A stretch of DNA of 62,499 nucleotides from an uncultured Bacteroidales bacterium (GCA_902785605.1 CACZZL010000016.1:1-62499); one strand, 5' to 3'. Shown: positions 15,286-23,787, counted from the first letter of the stretch. Notes: generated by a model not told the origin, from the letters alone. Numbers and translations are program-made.

Positions 15286-16407
15286 TTATTTCATTAATGA
15301 ATTGATATCTAATGTGAGTCCTAACTGGTAGGAGAAATTGGCTTTGGTGAGCTGGCTGACCGCAAAACCGACGCGGGCCTGTTTAATCTTGACTCCTGCG
15401 CCGAGGCCGAAGCCGGCCAACGAACGCTGGTCTGCGAGGTTGAGTTCGGCGCGGCGACGGTGGTTGTAACTGAGCGCGATGTAGAACTTCTCGCTCTTGG
15501 GCACAATCTCCACCGCCCAGATTGTGTGGCGGAACAGCATATCGTACCATTTGACATCGTGCGGGATGATGTCTCCGGTTGTCGGGCTCTTGTCCAGGCT
15601 GGTCCATTCGTAATTGAGATACCAGGTCTGCATGTTGTGTATCTGCAGGTGGAACCGCAACGGGGCATGCTTGACGCGGTAGGTGAGACCGAGTTGGAGG
15701 TTGAGCGGCAGCATCTCGTGATTCGAACCGCCTTCGGCGGAGTAGAATCCTTTGATCTGCCATCCTATGTTCTGCAGCACAAGACCCATCTGGAACGTGG
15801 AGTCGGGTGTCTGGAAGTGCGCACCGACGTCGGCTCCAATCGCGAACGAACTGTAACTCTCGTAGATGGAGTAGACGGGTTTGAGTGTGACACCTATCTT
15901 CCAACAGGGGTGCAGTTGGCGCGCGTACATGACATCAATAAGGATATCGCGTGCGCCGAACGATCCGCCGGTCAGGTTACCGTCCTGGTCGGCGTACTGC
16001 ATGCGGCCGTAGTCGAGGTAATGGAGCCCGACTGCGAAGTAGTTGGGCTTATCGGGCTCGCCTTCAATAGCAGGTTCGATCTTAGAACGTCCGAAGTTAT
16101 GCCCGTATAAGGCAGAGCCGAACATGGTGCCCGGGAGGTAATAGGAGTAGTTGAGTTGCAGCGTCATGTGGCTCTCGTTGTGCAGAAGGGCAGGGTTGCA
16201 CATACCCATCGAAATGTCTCCGTCGCTGAGGCTGACGTTGCTGCCGCCCAAGGCGTTCAGACGCGACGAGACCGGCAGACTCATGAACGAGAACACCGAT
16301 CGCCCTGCGCTGGATACCTGCGCCTGGCAAAATGCAAAATGAAAGATGAAAAATGAAAGGATCATCCATCCTCTCCATTCGAATCTATGTATGCTTCCTT
16401 TTTTCAC
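15286..16407 (-). CDS. porQ: Type IX secretion system protein PorQ
   Basis: A 373-residue outer-membrane barrel protein. The start is GTG 16407, giving a basic N-region (KKGSIHRFEWRGW) before the hydrophobic core; ATG 16365 is an alternative. The mature part (SAGRSVFSFMSLPVSSRLNA, LGGSNVSLSDGDISMGMCNP) is the PorQ/PorV-type start, followed by many strands (GLHYLDYGRMQYADQDGNLT). PorQ is thought to work with PorU/V/Z in the cell-surface attachment complex that cleaves CTDs. Synteny with cmk and ispH supports the call. Oddly, the signal-peptide core FFIFHFAF is coded by a heptad DNA repeat (16328-16360). Confidence 0.85.
   Translation of the reverse strand: MKKGSIHRFEWRGWMILSFFIFHFAFCQAQVSSAGRSVFSFMSLPVSSRLNALGGSNVSLSDGDISMGMCNPALLHNESHMTLQLNYSYYLPGTMFGSALYGHNFGRSKIEPAIEGEPDKPNYFAVGLHYLDYGRMQYADQDGNLTGGSFGARDILIDVMYARQLHPCWKIGVTLKPVYSIYESYSSFAIGADVGAHFQTPDSTFQMGLVLQNIGWQIKGFYSAEGGSNHEMLPLNLQLGLTYRVKHAPLRFHLQIHNMQTWYLNYEWTSLDKSPTTGDIIPHDVKWYDMLFRHTIWAVEIVPKSEKFYIALSYNHRRRAELNLADQRSLAGFGLGAGVKIKQARVGFAVSQLTKANFSYQLGLTLDINSLMK
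16328..16360 (-). repeat. Heptad repeat coding the PorQ signal-peptide core
   Basis: On the coding strand TTTCATT, TTTCATC, TTTCATT, TTGCATT, TTGCC. The product is SFFIFHFAFCQ. Confidence 0.85.
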
Positions 16408-16447
16408 GTTTTGCGTAAAGCCACACTACTGCAATTAAAATCGACTG

Positions 16448-16479
16448 CAAAGGTACAACAATTTTTGCATATATGCAAG
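16448..16479 (-). promoter_or_regulatory. Promoter of porQ-cmk-ispH
   Basis: CTTG, a 20-bp spacer and TACCTTTG (16455-16448) on the minus strand, 41 bp before the GTG start. Confidence 0.8.
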
Positions 16480-16488
16480 AAGAAAAGC

Positions 16489-16517
16489 AAAAAACGACCC
16501 TTGTGAGGTCGTTTTTT
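16489..16517 (-). terminator. Terminator after tRNA-Phe
   Basis: AAAACGACC and GGTCGTTTT form the stem with a 7-nt loop, followed on the minus strand by a T-run. It directly follows the tRNA 3' end. Confidence 0.85.
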
Positions 16518-16519
16518 GT

Positions 16520-16591
16520 GGTGCCACCGAGAATCGAACTAGGGACACAAGGATTTTCAGTCCTTTGCTCTACCAACTGAGCTATGGCACC
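16520..16591 (-). tRNA. tRNA-Phe (anticodon GAA)
   Basis: A 72-nt cloverleaf on the minus strand. Acceptor GGTGCCA pairs with TGGCACC; the D arm is GCTC...GAGC, the anticodon loop CTGAAAA with GAA, and the T loop TTCGATT. CCA is not encoded. Its own promoter and a conserved hairpin leader precede it, and a terminator follows. Confidence 0.95.
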
Positions 16592-16654
16592 TCGCTTGCA
16601 CTAGAACTCGCGTGACTCGCGAATCATCGCTCGATGACGCTACGTTCTGTGCTG

Positions 16655-16684
16655 CGCTCTCCCCAAAAATTAAAATTTTCGGGG
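16655..16684 (-). promoter_or_regulatory. Conserved hairpin in the tRNA-Phe leader
   Basis: The minus-strand 30 nt (CCCCGAAAATTTTAATTTTT, then GGGGAGAGCG) are identical to 49801-49830 upstream of tRNA-Leu. CCCC...GGGG with an A/T-rich palindromic core folds into one long hairpin. It lies about 63 nt before the tRNA. Confidence 0.7.
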
Positions 16685-16728
16685 GCCCCGGAGGACTCCG
16701 TCCAACTTTCATTTTTGGAAAGCGGCTG

Positions 16729-16760
16729 CAAAAGTACTGCTTTTTTTTGACATGTGCAAA
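16729..16760 (-). promoter_or_regulatory. Promoter of tRNA-Phe
   Basis: TTTG, a 20-bp spacer and TACTTTTG on the minus strand. The whole 20-bp spacer is identical to that of the sufT-like gene (51972-51991) and ends in TCA(8)GCAG, shared with two other tRNA promoters. Confidence 0.85.
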
Positions 16761-16797
16761 TTTTTTTGCATTTTTTTTGCATTTTAGCTCATTTTTC

Positions 16798-16828
16798 TTG
16801 CATTTGTGCCATTTTTTTTGTAATTTTG
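16798..16828 (+). promoter_or_regulatory. Promoter of trmO
   Basis: TTG (16798-16800), a 20-bp spacer and TAATTTTG (16821-16828). The start codon is 8 bp downstream. Confidence 0.8.
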
Positions 16829-16836
16829 CAGCCGTT

Positions 16837-17637
16837 ATGGAACTAAAAGTGATTGCTTATGCCCGCAACGGGCACACGGATAAATTCGGCATTCCTCGCC
16901 AGAGTCGGGACGAGAGTCCGATTGTTACGCGTATCGTTTTTGAACCCGAATTTCGGGTTGCGGAAGCCCTTCGTGGCATCGAAGGGTACAGCCATCTGTG
17001 GCTGATATGGGGTTTTTCGGAGACCTCGAGATCTCGAGATGCCGAAACTTCGACTGATTCATGGAACCCGACGGTTAGGCCGCCGCGGTTGGGAGGTAAT
17101 ACGCGAATGGGGGTGTTCGCTACGCGGAGTCCGTATCGGCCTAATCCGTTAGGACTATCCAGTGTCCGGCTGATAGCCGTCCGCATAAATGAAAAATTAA
17201 AAATTAAAAATGAAAAATTATCCGAGATACCGACTGAGAAGGGCAGTTTTGAACTGATTGTGAGCGGAGCGGATCTGTTGGACGGGACACCGATCTATGA
17301 CATCAAGCCGTATTTGAGTTTTTCGGATAGTCATGAAGCGGCGCAAAACGGCTTCGCGGAGGAGACGAAAGACTATCGTTTGGAGGTTGATTGGGGGCTC
17401 TCAAAACGGTTGGTGACCCGAGAATGGACCGATAATGGACCGACATTGGACCGAGAACGGACCGATGAAGTTTCGGAAGAATGGATGCGGGATGTGACCT
17501 ATATTCTGTCGCAAGATCCTCGCCCGGCCTATCAGGATGACCCGTCGCGGGAGTATAAACTGGACTATGCGGGGTACACGATAACATTTATTGTGGACCG
17601 ACAAACAGTGCATGTCAAAAAAATTGTGAAAATATAG
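16837..17637 (+). CDS. trmO: tRNA (N6-threonylcarbamoyl-A37) methyltransferase, TrmO/TsaA type
   Basis: A 266-residue protein from ATG 16837; the longer frame reads through the promoter. It starts MELKVIAYARNGHTDKFGIP, then PIVTRIVFEPEFRVAEALRG, IEGYSHLWLIWGF, and the SAM-dependent TrmO signature TRSPYRPNPLGLSSVRL. It methylates t6A37 in certain tRNAs. The C-terminal domain (KDYRLEVDW...YKLDYAGY) is present. Three repeat blocks of different period sit inside: 8 bp (ETSRSRDAETST), 7 bp (KLKIKNEKLS) and 11 bp (WTDNGPTLDRERTDEV). All are in frame and between conserved motifs. Confidence 0.9.
   Translation: MELKVIAYARNGHTDKFGIPRQSRDESPIVTRIVFEPEFRVAEALRGIEGYSHLWLIWGFSETSRSRDAETSTDSWNPTVRPPRLGGNTRMGVFATRSPYRPNPLGLSSVRLIAVRINEKLKIKNEKLSEIPTEKGSFELIVSGADLLDGTPIYDIKPYLSFSDSHEAAQNGFAEETKDYRLEVDWGLSKRLVTREWTDNGPTLDRERTDEVSEEWMRDVTYILSQDPRPAYQDDPSREYKLDYAGYTITFIVDRQTVHVKKIVKI
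17017..17053 (+). repeat. 8-bp repeat block inside trmO
   Basis: Around CCTCGAGA, TCTCGAGA, TGCCGAAA. It codes SETSRSRDAETST and shares GAGACCTCGAGA with the ispH block on the coding strand. Confidence 0.8.
17187..17220 (+). repeat. Heptad repeat block inside trmO
   Basis: AAATGAA, AAATTAA, AAATTAA, AAATGAA, AAATTA. It codes NEKLKIKNEKL. Confidence 0.9.
17425..17468 (+). repeat. 11-bp repeat block inside trmO
   Basis: Four units TGGACCGATAA, TGGACCGACAT, TGGACCGAGAA, CGGACCGATGA. It codes WTDNGPTLDRERTDE. Confidence 0.85.
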
Positions 17638-17674
17638 AAAAAGTCACTTTTTATAAAAAAAATGGCGCGCGCGC

Positions 17675-17705
17675 TTGCATATGTGCGGAAAAAGTTGTAT
17701 CTTTG
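17675..17705 (+). promoter_or_regulatory. Promoter of the starch locus
   Basis: TTG (17675-17677), a 20-bp spacer and TATCTTTG (17698-17705), 32 bp before the first amylase start. No other promoter is evident up to 28015, so the eight genes may form one transcript. Confidence 0.8.
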
Positions 17706-17737
17706 CAGCCGTTTAAAATGATAAAACAAGACAGACC

Positions 17738-19204
17738 ATGAAAAAATGTATTCTTTTTGTAGTTTCAATGCTTATGACAGCTCCGCTGCTACGTGCGGAG
17801 AATGCAGGTGTGCCTTCGGAGAGTGAAGATGTGATGCTGCAGGCTTTCTATTGGAACAGTTATAATGCCAATGAGTCCACTACCAAGTTCGGTCGTACCA
17901 AATGGATTGATTTGCTGAAAGATACGGCTGCTATCAATGCCAATTTTGATTTGGTATGGTTTCCGCCGAGTGCCGGTCCGATGGGTAATGGTGTGGGCTA
18001 TTCGGCTCGCCAATACAGCAATCAGGATAGCGATTGGGGAACGAAAGCCAAGTTGCAGGAGTTGATCACCGCGCTTCACAAGGGAAATACGAAAGTGCTG
18101 GCAGATGTGGTGCTGAATCACCGCGGAAACAGCAACAGCTGGTGCACGTTCTATCAGGATAATTTTGGCAGTTATGGCACGTATCAGTTGACGCAGAAAC
18201 ATATTGTGAGCAACGATGAGTGCTTCACGAACAAGAGTTCGTCTTGCTACAATGCGTCCTCGTCGGACCGCGGCGCGTATGATACGGGCGATAACTTCGA
18301 CGGTGCACGTGATCTGGATCACACGAGCGAGTTTGTGCAGAACTGGTCGAAGGCGTACACGCAGTGGTTGCTGGGTGAAATGAAGTACGACGGTTTTCGG
18401 TATGATATGACGCTTGGTTTTCACGGCCGGTATCTGAAGTTATATAATGAGGCGGCACAACCGTATATCTCCGTGTCGGAGTTGTGGCACAGCATCGACC
18501 GTCAGAAACAGCACTTGCAGGAGTGCGAGTACAACACGATGGTGTTTGATTTTCAGATGAAGTACTCGATGAGGGGTATTGTGGACGGCTCGTACGGCAA
18601 GCTGAATGTGAACAAATCGTTTGAGGGTCTGCGCAAGCACGGTCTGTCGCGTTATTCGGTGACGTTTATTGACAACCATGACACTTTTGATCGCGGCACC
18701 GCGTACGGCGATAACCAGTATACGAAGAGTACGGATCTGACGACAGCAACGAACAAGGATGTTGTGCTTCAGGCAAGTGCGTATATGCTGATGATGCCGG
18801 GTATCCCGTGTGTGTTCTATCCGCATTGGTACAGTTACAAGTCGGAGATCAACGAGTTGATCGCAGTTCGTAAGCGTGTTGGTATTCACAGCGAATCGCA
18901 AGTGTTGGAAGAGACAAGCGGTCAATATCAGTACAGTGCGACCGTTCAGGGGCATCGCGGTCAGGTGATTGTTCGCGTAGGTAAGTACCGCAGTAAGACG
19001 GTTCCGGAGGGATTCGAACTGGCTGTAGAAGGCGGTGACAGAGGACAATACTCGGTGTATGTGAAGATGGGGAATGAGGCAGTGGAGAATGTGGAAGCAG
19101 AGCAACCCGCTGTGCGGAAGATCATCTATAACGGACATGTCTATATCCTTCGTGAGGGACAGACCTATACATTAACGGGATCAGAAATTAAAATAGGAGA
19201 ATAG
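17738..19204 (+). CDS. Secreted alpha-amylase (GH13) with short C-terminal tag
   Basis: A 488-residue enzyme that hydrolyses alpha-1,4 links in starch. Signal peptide: residues 1-20. The TIM barrel starts at DVMLQAFYWNSYN. Nucleophile D223 (GFRYDMTLGF), acid/base E248 (SVSELWH), stabiliser D315 (FIDNHDTF); the calcium-site region is LADVVLNHRGN. Unlike the next two paralogues it lacks the N-terminal YGILVNG module. It ends in NGHVYILREGQTYTLTG, a variant of the shared sorting tag. It is the first gene of the locus, 3 bp before the next. Confidence 0.95.
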   Translation: MKKCILFVVSMLMTAPLLRAENAGVPSESEDVMLQAFYWNSYNANESTTKFGRTKWIDLLKDTAAINANFDLVWFPPSAGPMGNGVGYSARQYSNQDSDWGTKAKLQELITALHKGNTKVLADVVLNHRGNSNSWCTFYQDNFGSYGTYQLTQKHIVSNDECFTNKSSSCYNASSSDRGAYDTGDNFDGARDLDHTSEFVQNWSKAYTQWLLGEMKYDGFRYDMTLGFHGRYLKLYNEAAQPYISVSELWHSIDRQKQHLQECEYNTMVFDFQMKYSMRGIVDGSYGKLNVNKSFEGLRKHGLSRYSVTFIDNHDTFDRGTAYGDNQYTKSTDLTTATNKDVVLQASAYMLMMPGIPCVFYPHWYSYKSEINELIAVRKRVGIHSESQVLEETSGQYQYSATVQGHRGQVIVRVGKYRSKTVPEGFELAVEGGDRGQYSVYVKMGNEAVENVEAEQPAVRKIIYNGHVYILREGQTYTLTGSEIKIGE

Positions 19205-19207
19205 CAG

Positions 19208-21019
19208 ATGAAACGAATTTTGGGTATCGGATTGTTCTGTCTTTGTGCCGCGATTTCGTGGGCAGGGAACTACGGTATTTTAGTGAACGGGACGACTTAT
19301 TTCGCCGGCGAGTTAACCGGTGAATTTGAGGGTTTTACCCAGTACCTGGCACATGTGCAGGTTGCGAACGGTGATCAGTTGAAGTTGTATGATGCAGAGA
19401 ATCAGGCTGCTTGGGTTGTGAATCTGAATACCTATTCGGTAGCGGGTTTCACGCGCGACGGTGATCACTACAATGCGACAGTGAGCGGATGCTACGATTT
19501 CTACATCAAGTTGAAGTACGAGCAAGACGAGTTGTATATCGGAGCCGGCAGTAACTGCGGTGAGGGTATCAATATTCAGGATATCTACATGGGTGCAGTG
19601 CCGCATCAATGTGAGGCTGTGCTGATGCAGGCTTTTTACAATGAGTCGTACAGCTCGACAGCTCCGGGTGTGAGTGAGTACGGAGATACCAAATGGACGA
19701 CCTTGACCCCGCAGGCAGCGGAGTTAGGTGCCTATTTCGACTATATCTGGCTGCCGCCGAGTGCCAACGGAGACGGCATGGGGTATCACCCCAAACAATA
19801 TAGCAACCAGAACTCGAACTGGGGTACGCGTGCGGAGTTGGAAGCGCTGATCAGTGCACTACATGCGAATAACTGTAAGGTGGTAGCGGATATCGTCATT
19901 AACCACTGTACGGGTTGGACCAGTTGGTGTGACTTCCCGACAATGGACTTCGGTGAGTACGGTGTGTTCAACCCTGATGCCAGTTATATCTGTCAGGACG
20001 ACGAGGTGAACGCACCGTGGAACCAGCCGACAGAAGAGAATCCGGGTTCGGGTGCTTGCTGGGGCACGGCTACAGGTAGTTACGATGACGGTGAGAACTG
20101 GGACGGTGCGCGTGATTGGAGTCATGACAACGTCTATGTGCAACAGATGTTCATCGCGTATCTGAAGTGGATGCGTAATGTGATGCACTATGACGGTTTC
20201 CGCTACGACAAGGGTGACGGATTCAATAACTGGCACCATTGGCACTATAACTCCGAGTCCAGACCGGAGATTGCGTTCATGGAGTGCTATAAGGGAACGG
20301 ACGATATCTGGTCGCGTGTTCAAGGCGCTAACTATGACTTGATGGCCTTGGATTTTGATCTCAAATGGCATGTCTTCAATTCAATAGCGGGTTGGGACTA
20401 TAGTCGCGGTCGCGGTGATTGTATCATGAGTCGCGGCAACGGTCGTCATTCGGTGACGTTCATCGAGAGTCACGATTGGTTCTTGCGTCCGGATAATGAG
20501 AATGAGTTCGGCGGTCGCGGTAACTCGATGACGCCGGCACTGAAAGCTCGTCTGCTGCAAGCGAATGCGTTGTTGCTGTCAATGCCGGGTGTGCCCTGTG
20601 TGTTCTATCCGCATTGGTACAAATACAAAGCGGATTTGAAACCGATGATCCTGGCGCGTAAGTGGGCAGGAGTGCACAGCGAGAGTACGGTAGAGAACGA
20701 GTACGCGACGACAACGGGTTATCAGGCAACGGTAGTGGGTAAGCACGGTTGGTTGATCCTGTGCCTGGGTGATCGAGCCAACGGTCAAGGCTTCGGTCCG
20801 GATTATACCTTAGCGGCCAGCAATTATAGTACCCAAGAAGGGCATAACGAGAGTTATGAGATCTGGGTGAACAGCAGTGCGGAAAGACCGACAGACATTG
20901 AGGAGGTTAATGGCGAATGGCAAAAGGCGAAGGGTGAGAAGTTCATTGAGAACGGACATCTCTATATCCGCTGCGGTGAGCAGGTGTATGACGTAATGGG
21001 ACAATTAATTAACAAATAA
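19208..21019 (+). CDS. Secreted alpha-amylase (GH13) with N-terminal binding module and C-terminal tag
   Basis: A 603-residue protein. Signal peptide 1-19. Residues 20-120 form a beta module (YGILVNGTTYFAGE to GCYDFYIKLKYEQDELYIG) also found in the next two proteins and probably starch-binding. The GH13 barrel follows: D334 (GFRYDKGDGF), E359 (FMECYKG), D423 (ESHDWF). The end is NGHLYIRCGEQVYDVMG. A heptad repeat (20909-20937) codes NGEWQKAKG exactly at the junction of linker and tag. Gaps to both neighbours are 3-4 bp. Confidence 0.95.
   Translation: MKRILGIGLFCLCAAISWAGNYGILVNGTTYFAGELTGEFEGFTQYLAHVQVANGDQLKLYDAENQAAWVVNLNTYSVAGFTRDGDHYNATVSGCYDFYIKLKYEQDELYIGAGSNCGEGINIQDIYMGAVPHQCEAVLMQAFYNESYSSTAPGVSEYGDTKWTTLTPQAAELGAYFDYIWLPPSANGDGMGYHPKQYSNQNSNWGTRAELEALISALHANNCKVVADIVINHCTGWTSWCDFPTMDFGEYGVFNPDASYICQDDEVNAPWNQPTEENPGSGACWGTATGSYDDGENWDGARDWSHDNVYVQQMFIAYLKWMRNVMHYDGFRYDKGDGFNNWHHWHYNSESRPEIAFMECYKGTDDIWSRVQGANYDLMALDFDLKWHVFNSIAGWDYSRGRGDCIMSRGNGRHSVTFIESHDWFLRPDNENEFGGRGNSMTPALKARLLQANALLLSMPGVPCVFYPHWYKYKADLKPMILARKWAGVHSESTVENEYATTTGYQATVVGKHGWLILCLGDRANGQGFGPDYTLAASNYSTQEGHNESYEIWVNSSAERPTDIEEVNGEWQKAKGEKFIENGHLYIRCGEQVYDVMGQLINK
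20909..20937 (+). repeat. Heptad repeat at the amylase linker-tag junction (1)
   Basis: AATGGCG, AATGGCA, AAAGGCG, AAGGGT. It codes NGEWQKAKG between IEEV and EKFIENG. The paralogue at 22755-22781 carries a different repeat at the same place. Confidence 0.9.
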
Positions 21020-21023
21020 TACA

Positions 21024-22862
21024 ATGAAAAAGATTTTGACATTTTTTGCAGCCGCGTTGATGACGTTGAGCGTGTCGGCTGCAAGTTATGGTATTCTGGT
21101 GAACGGCAAGATGTATTTTGCCGGAGATGCAGCAGGTGAGTTTGAAGGATTTCAGCAGTACTTGGCGCATGTGAATGTGAAGAGCGGTGATTATTGTCAG
21201 TTGTACGATGCTGATAATAAAGCTGCATGGGTAGTAGATCTGAATACGTATTCAGAAGCCGGTTTTACCCGTAATGGGGACAAGTACGAAGTGAAGGTGA
21301 CGGGTTGCTACGATTTCTACATCAAGTTGAAGTACGAGCAAGACGAGTTGTATATCGGTAATGGTAGCAACTGCGGTGACGGTGTGGATATCACCCAAGA
21401 GGATCCGCAGCCGAGTTACGGCGGAGCCGCTCCTGCGCAGTGCCCGGATGTTGTGCTGCAGGCGTTCTACTGGGACAGTTATCAAGATCCTACTAAAACC
21501 GGCAGTACAACTGCCGTATATGGTCGCACGAAATGGATAGACCATTTAAATGCAAAGAACGGTACGAGTGCAGAGGAGATCGGTCAATGGTTCGACCTTA
21601 TTTGGCTGCCGCCTATGAGCAAAGCAACCGGTGGTACGGGCTATCACCCGGTGAACTATAGCAATTTGGATAGTGACTGGGGAACGAAGACCAAGTTGAC
21701 AGAGTTGATTAATGTACTCCACCAGAACGGAGCGCGCGTGGTAGCGGATATCGTGATCAACCATGCGGATGCCAAGCAGGGTTGGTGTAATTTTGATACG
21801 TACAATTTCGGAGAGTACGGTACCTTCTCTCCCGATGGTTCGTATATATGCAGCACAGATGAGATGAATACTTCCTCTGCAGCGGGTGCTTGTAAGGGAT
21901 CTGCAACCGGAAATCCGGATGACGGATACGGTGACGAGGCCAACTATGCCGCTTCGCGCGATTGGGATCATACCAATCCGAATGTACAAGCGATGTTCAA
22001 AGCATATCTGAAATGGCTGCGTAATGTTGTCAAAGTGGATGGTTTCCGTTATGACTACTGCAAAGGTTTCAAGAATACGCACATCAACGATTACAACTCG
22101 GCTTCCAAACCGTATTTCTCGGTGATGGAGATGTGGGATGGTAATACAGAGACTTTGAAATATCACCTGAATGAAGCAGGTTGGAACACGCTGACGTTTG
22201 ACTTCGCAATGAAGTACACAGCGTTCAACAACGGAATCGCTTCGGATAATTACTGCTCGTTGAAGGGGGCAGGTCTGCCGGGTGCAGGTGCTTCGCGTTA
22301 TGCGGTTACGTTCCTGGATAGTCATGACTCGTTCCTGCGTGATGGCAATGAGTTCTGCGGTGAAGGTAACTCGATGACCGTTTGCCGTGACAAGATTATG
22401 CAGTGTTATGCTTATCTGCTCTCGATGCCGGGTGTTCCGTTGGTATTCTATCCGCATTGGGTGACGTTCAAGGACGAACTGAAGCCGCTTATCAACGCGC
22501 GTTATAAAACAGGTGTACACAGCGAGAGTAGTGTAAATGACGAGTGCGGCAACGGCTATTACAAAGCTACTATCTATGGTAAGAACGGCGAGATCCGTTT
22601 GTTGGTAGGCCCGAACTCGGGTTACAACAGCACTCCGAGCGGCTATACACTGGCCGGTAAGGGTAACAACTACGGTGTGTACTATAAGACCACCAGTGCG
22701 CGCGGTGACAAGAACACCGAACGTACGGATCGTACGCAGGGCATTGAAGAGGTTACCGGTAACGGGTTACGGGTTACGGGAGAGAAGTTCATTGAGAACG
22801 GTCAGCTCTATATCCGCTGCGGCGAGCAGGTGTATGACATCATGGGAAATCGTGTAAAATAA
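21024..22862 (+). CDS. Secreted alpha-amylase (GH13), paralogue with binding module and C-terminal tag
   Basis: A 612-residue protein. Signal peptide 1-19 (ILTFFAAALMTLSVSA). The N-terminal module runs from about 20-120 (YGILVNGKMYFAGD). GH13: D344 (GFRYDYCKGF), E369 (VMEMWDG), D435 (DSHDSF). The tag is NGQLYIRCGEQVYDIMG. It is clearly a duplicate of the preceding gene, but the linker before the tag is coded by a different heptad repeat (TGNGLRVTG). Secretion by T9SS is inferred from the tag. Confidence 0.95.
   Translation: MKKILTFFAAALMTLSVSAASYGILVNGKMYFAGDAAGEFEGFQQYLAHVNVKSGDYCQLYDADNKAAWVVDLNTYSEAGFTRNGDKYEVKVTGCYDFYIKLKYEQDELYIGNGSNCGDGVDITQEDPQPSYGGAAPAQCPDVVLQAFYWDSYQDPTKTGSTTAVYGRTKWIDHLNAKNGTSAEEIGQWFDLIWLPPMSKATGGTGYHPVNYSNLDSDWGTKTKLTELINVLHQNGARVVADIVINHADAKQGWCNFDTYNFGEYGTFSPDGSYICSTDEMNTSSAAGACKGSATGNPDDGYGDEANYAASRDWDHTNPNVQAMFKAYLKWLRNVVKVDGFRYDYCKGFKNTHINDYNSASKPYFSVMEMWDGNTETLKYHLNEAGWNTLTFDFAMKYTAFNNGIASDNYCSLKGAGLPGAGASRYAVTFLDSHDSFLRDGNEFCGEGNSMTVCRDKIMQCYAYLLSMPGVPLVFYPHWVTFKDELKPLINARYKTGVHSESSVNDECGNGYYKATIYGKNGEIRLLVGPNSGYNSTPSGYTLAGKGNNYGVYYKTTSARGDKNTERTDRTQGIEEVTGNGLRVTGEKFIENGQLYIRCGEQVYDIMGNRVK
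22755..22781 (+). repeat. Heptad repeat at the amylase linker-tag junction (2)
   Basis: ACCGGTA, ACGGGTT, ACGGGTT, ACGGGA. It codes TGNGLRVTG between IEEV and EKFIENG and has the same 27-bp length as the different repeat in the upstream paralogue. Confidence 0.9.
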
Positions 22863-22883
22863 ACTTTAAAACAAATTGATACA

Positions 22884-23765
22884 ATGAAAAAGATTTTTAG
22901 CATTTTTACAGCAGCGTTGATGACGTTGAGTATGTCGGCTGCAAGTTATGGTATTTTGGTGAACGGCAATACGTATTTTGCCGGGACGCACACGGATGAT
23001 TTTGAGGGTTTTCAGCAGTATCTGGCACATGTGCAACTGAATGCCGGTGACTATTGCCAATTGTGCGACGCAGAGAATCGTGCGGTTTGGGCTGTGGATC
23101 TGAACCCGGCTTCGGTAGCCGGTTTTACCCGTAATGGTGACAAGTATGAGGTGAGCGTGAGCGGTTGCTATGATTTCTACATCAAACTCAAATACGAAGC
23201 AGATGAGTTGTATATCGGCCCGGGATCGGACTGCGGTGAAGGTATTGATATCAGCGGTCAAGGCGGAGGCCAAGGCGGCGAAGGTGGTGAAGATGAAGAT
23301 GTCAACTACTACGCTATCGGTTGGATTAACGGCGCTGATCACGGCGAGGCTGCGTATGATACCTATGAGGATCAGTTCTTGTTCGTGGACGGTAAGCTGA
23401 CCATCGATTGCCAGATGGGTAGTTATATCGCTATCAAGGATCATATGGGCAATTTCTACTACTCCAAGACGGAGACGACAATCGCCAACGAGTCGGTGAC
23501 GATGGAGTGGGCCAACGGATGGCAGGGATGCCAGAAATGGGCTATTCCGGAGGGCGTCAACTACATCATCATTCGCAGCGCTGCCTACAAGAACAAACTG
23601 GTGTTGGAGCGCGTAGACAAAGCGACGTATGATGCTTATCACTATAACACGCAGGGCATCGAGAAGACGGAAGTGAGCGAGAAAGCGCATAAGGTGATCA
23701 TTGACGGTCAACTGCGTATCGTTCGCGGAGACAAGATCTTTGATGCAACCGGTCGTCAGTTGTAA
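22884..23765 (+). CDS. Secreted non-catalytic starch-binding-type protein with C-terminal tag
   Basis: A 293-residue protein. Its signal peptide and N-terminal module (YGILVNGNTYFAGT to IKLKYEADELYIG, residues 19-120) are close copies of those in the two upstream amylases. A glycine-rich linker (GQGGGQGGEGGEDED) follows, then a second beta domain of about 110 residues (YYAIGWINGADHGEAAYDTY ... WKWAIPEGVN-like, with several W and Y). There is no GH13 barrel. It ends DGQLRIVRGDKIFDATG. By context it would hold starch at the cell surface, a role filled by SusE/SusF in other species; this is inference. Confidence 0.75.
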   Translation: MKKIFSIFTAALMTLSMSAASYGILVNGNTYFAGTHTDDFEGFQQYLAHVQLNAGDYCQLCDAENRAVWAVDLNPASVAGFTRNGDKYEVSVSGCYDFYIKLKYEADELYIGPGSDCGEGIDISGQGGGQGGEGGEDEDVNYYAIGWINGADHGEAAYDTYEDQFLFVDGKLTIDCQMGSYIAIKDHMGNFYYSKTETTIANESVTMEWANGWQGCQKWAIPEGVNYIIIRSAAYKNKLVLERVDKATYDAYHYNTQGIEKTEVSEKAHKVIIDGQLRIVRGDKIFDATGRQL

Positions 23766-23787
23766 TTGAAAAATCAAGTATATTGAT

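Noticed and set aside
14041-17053. Restriction-site-like or methylation signal role for the TCGAGA octads
   Set aside because: Only two blocks of this type are seen and both are inside coding sequence with the same sense; there is no pattern that demands a DNA-recognition role.
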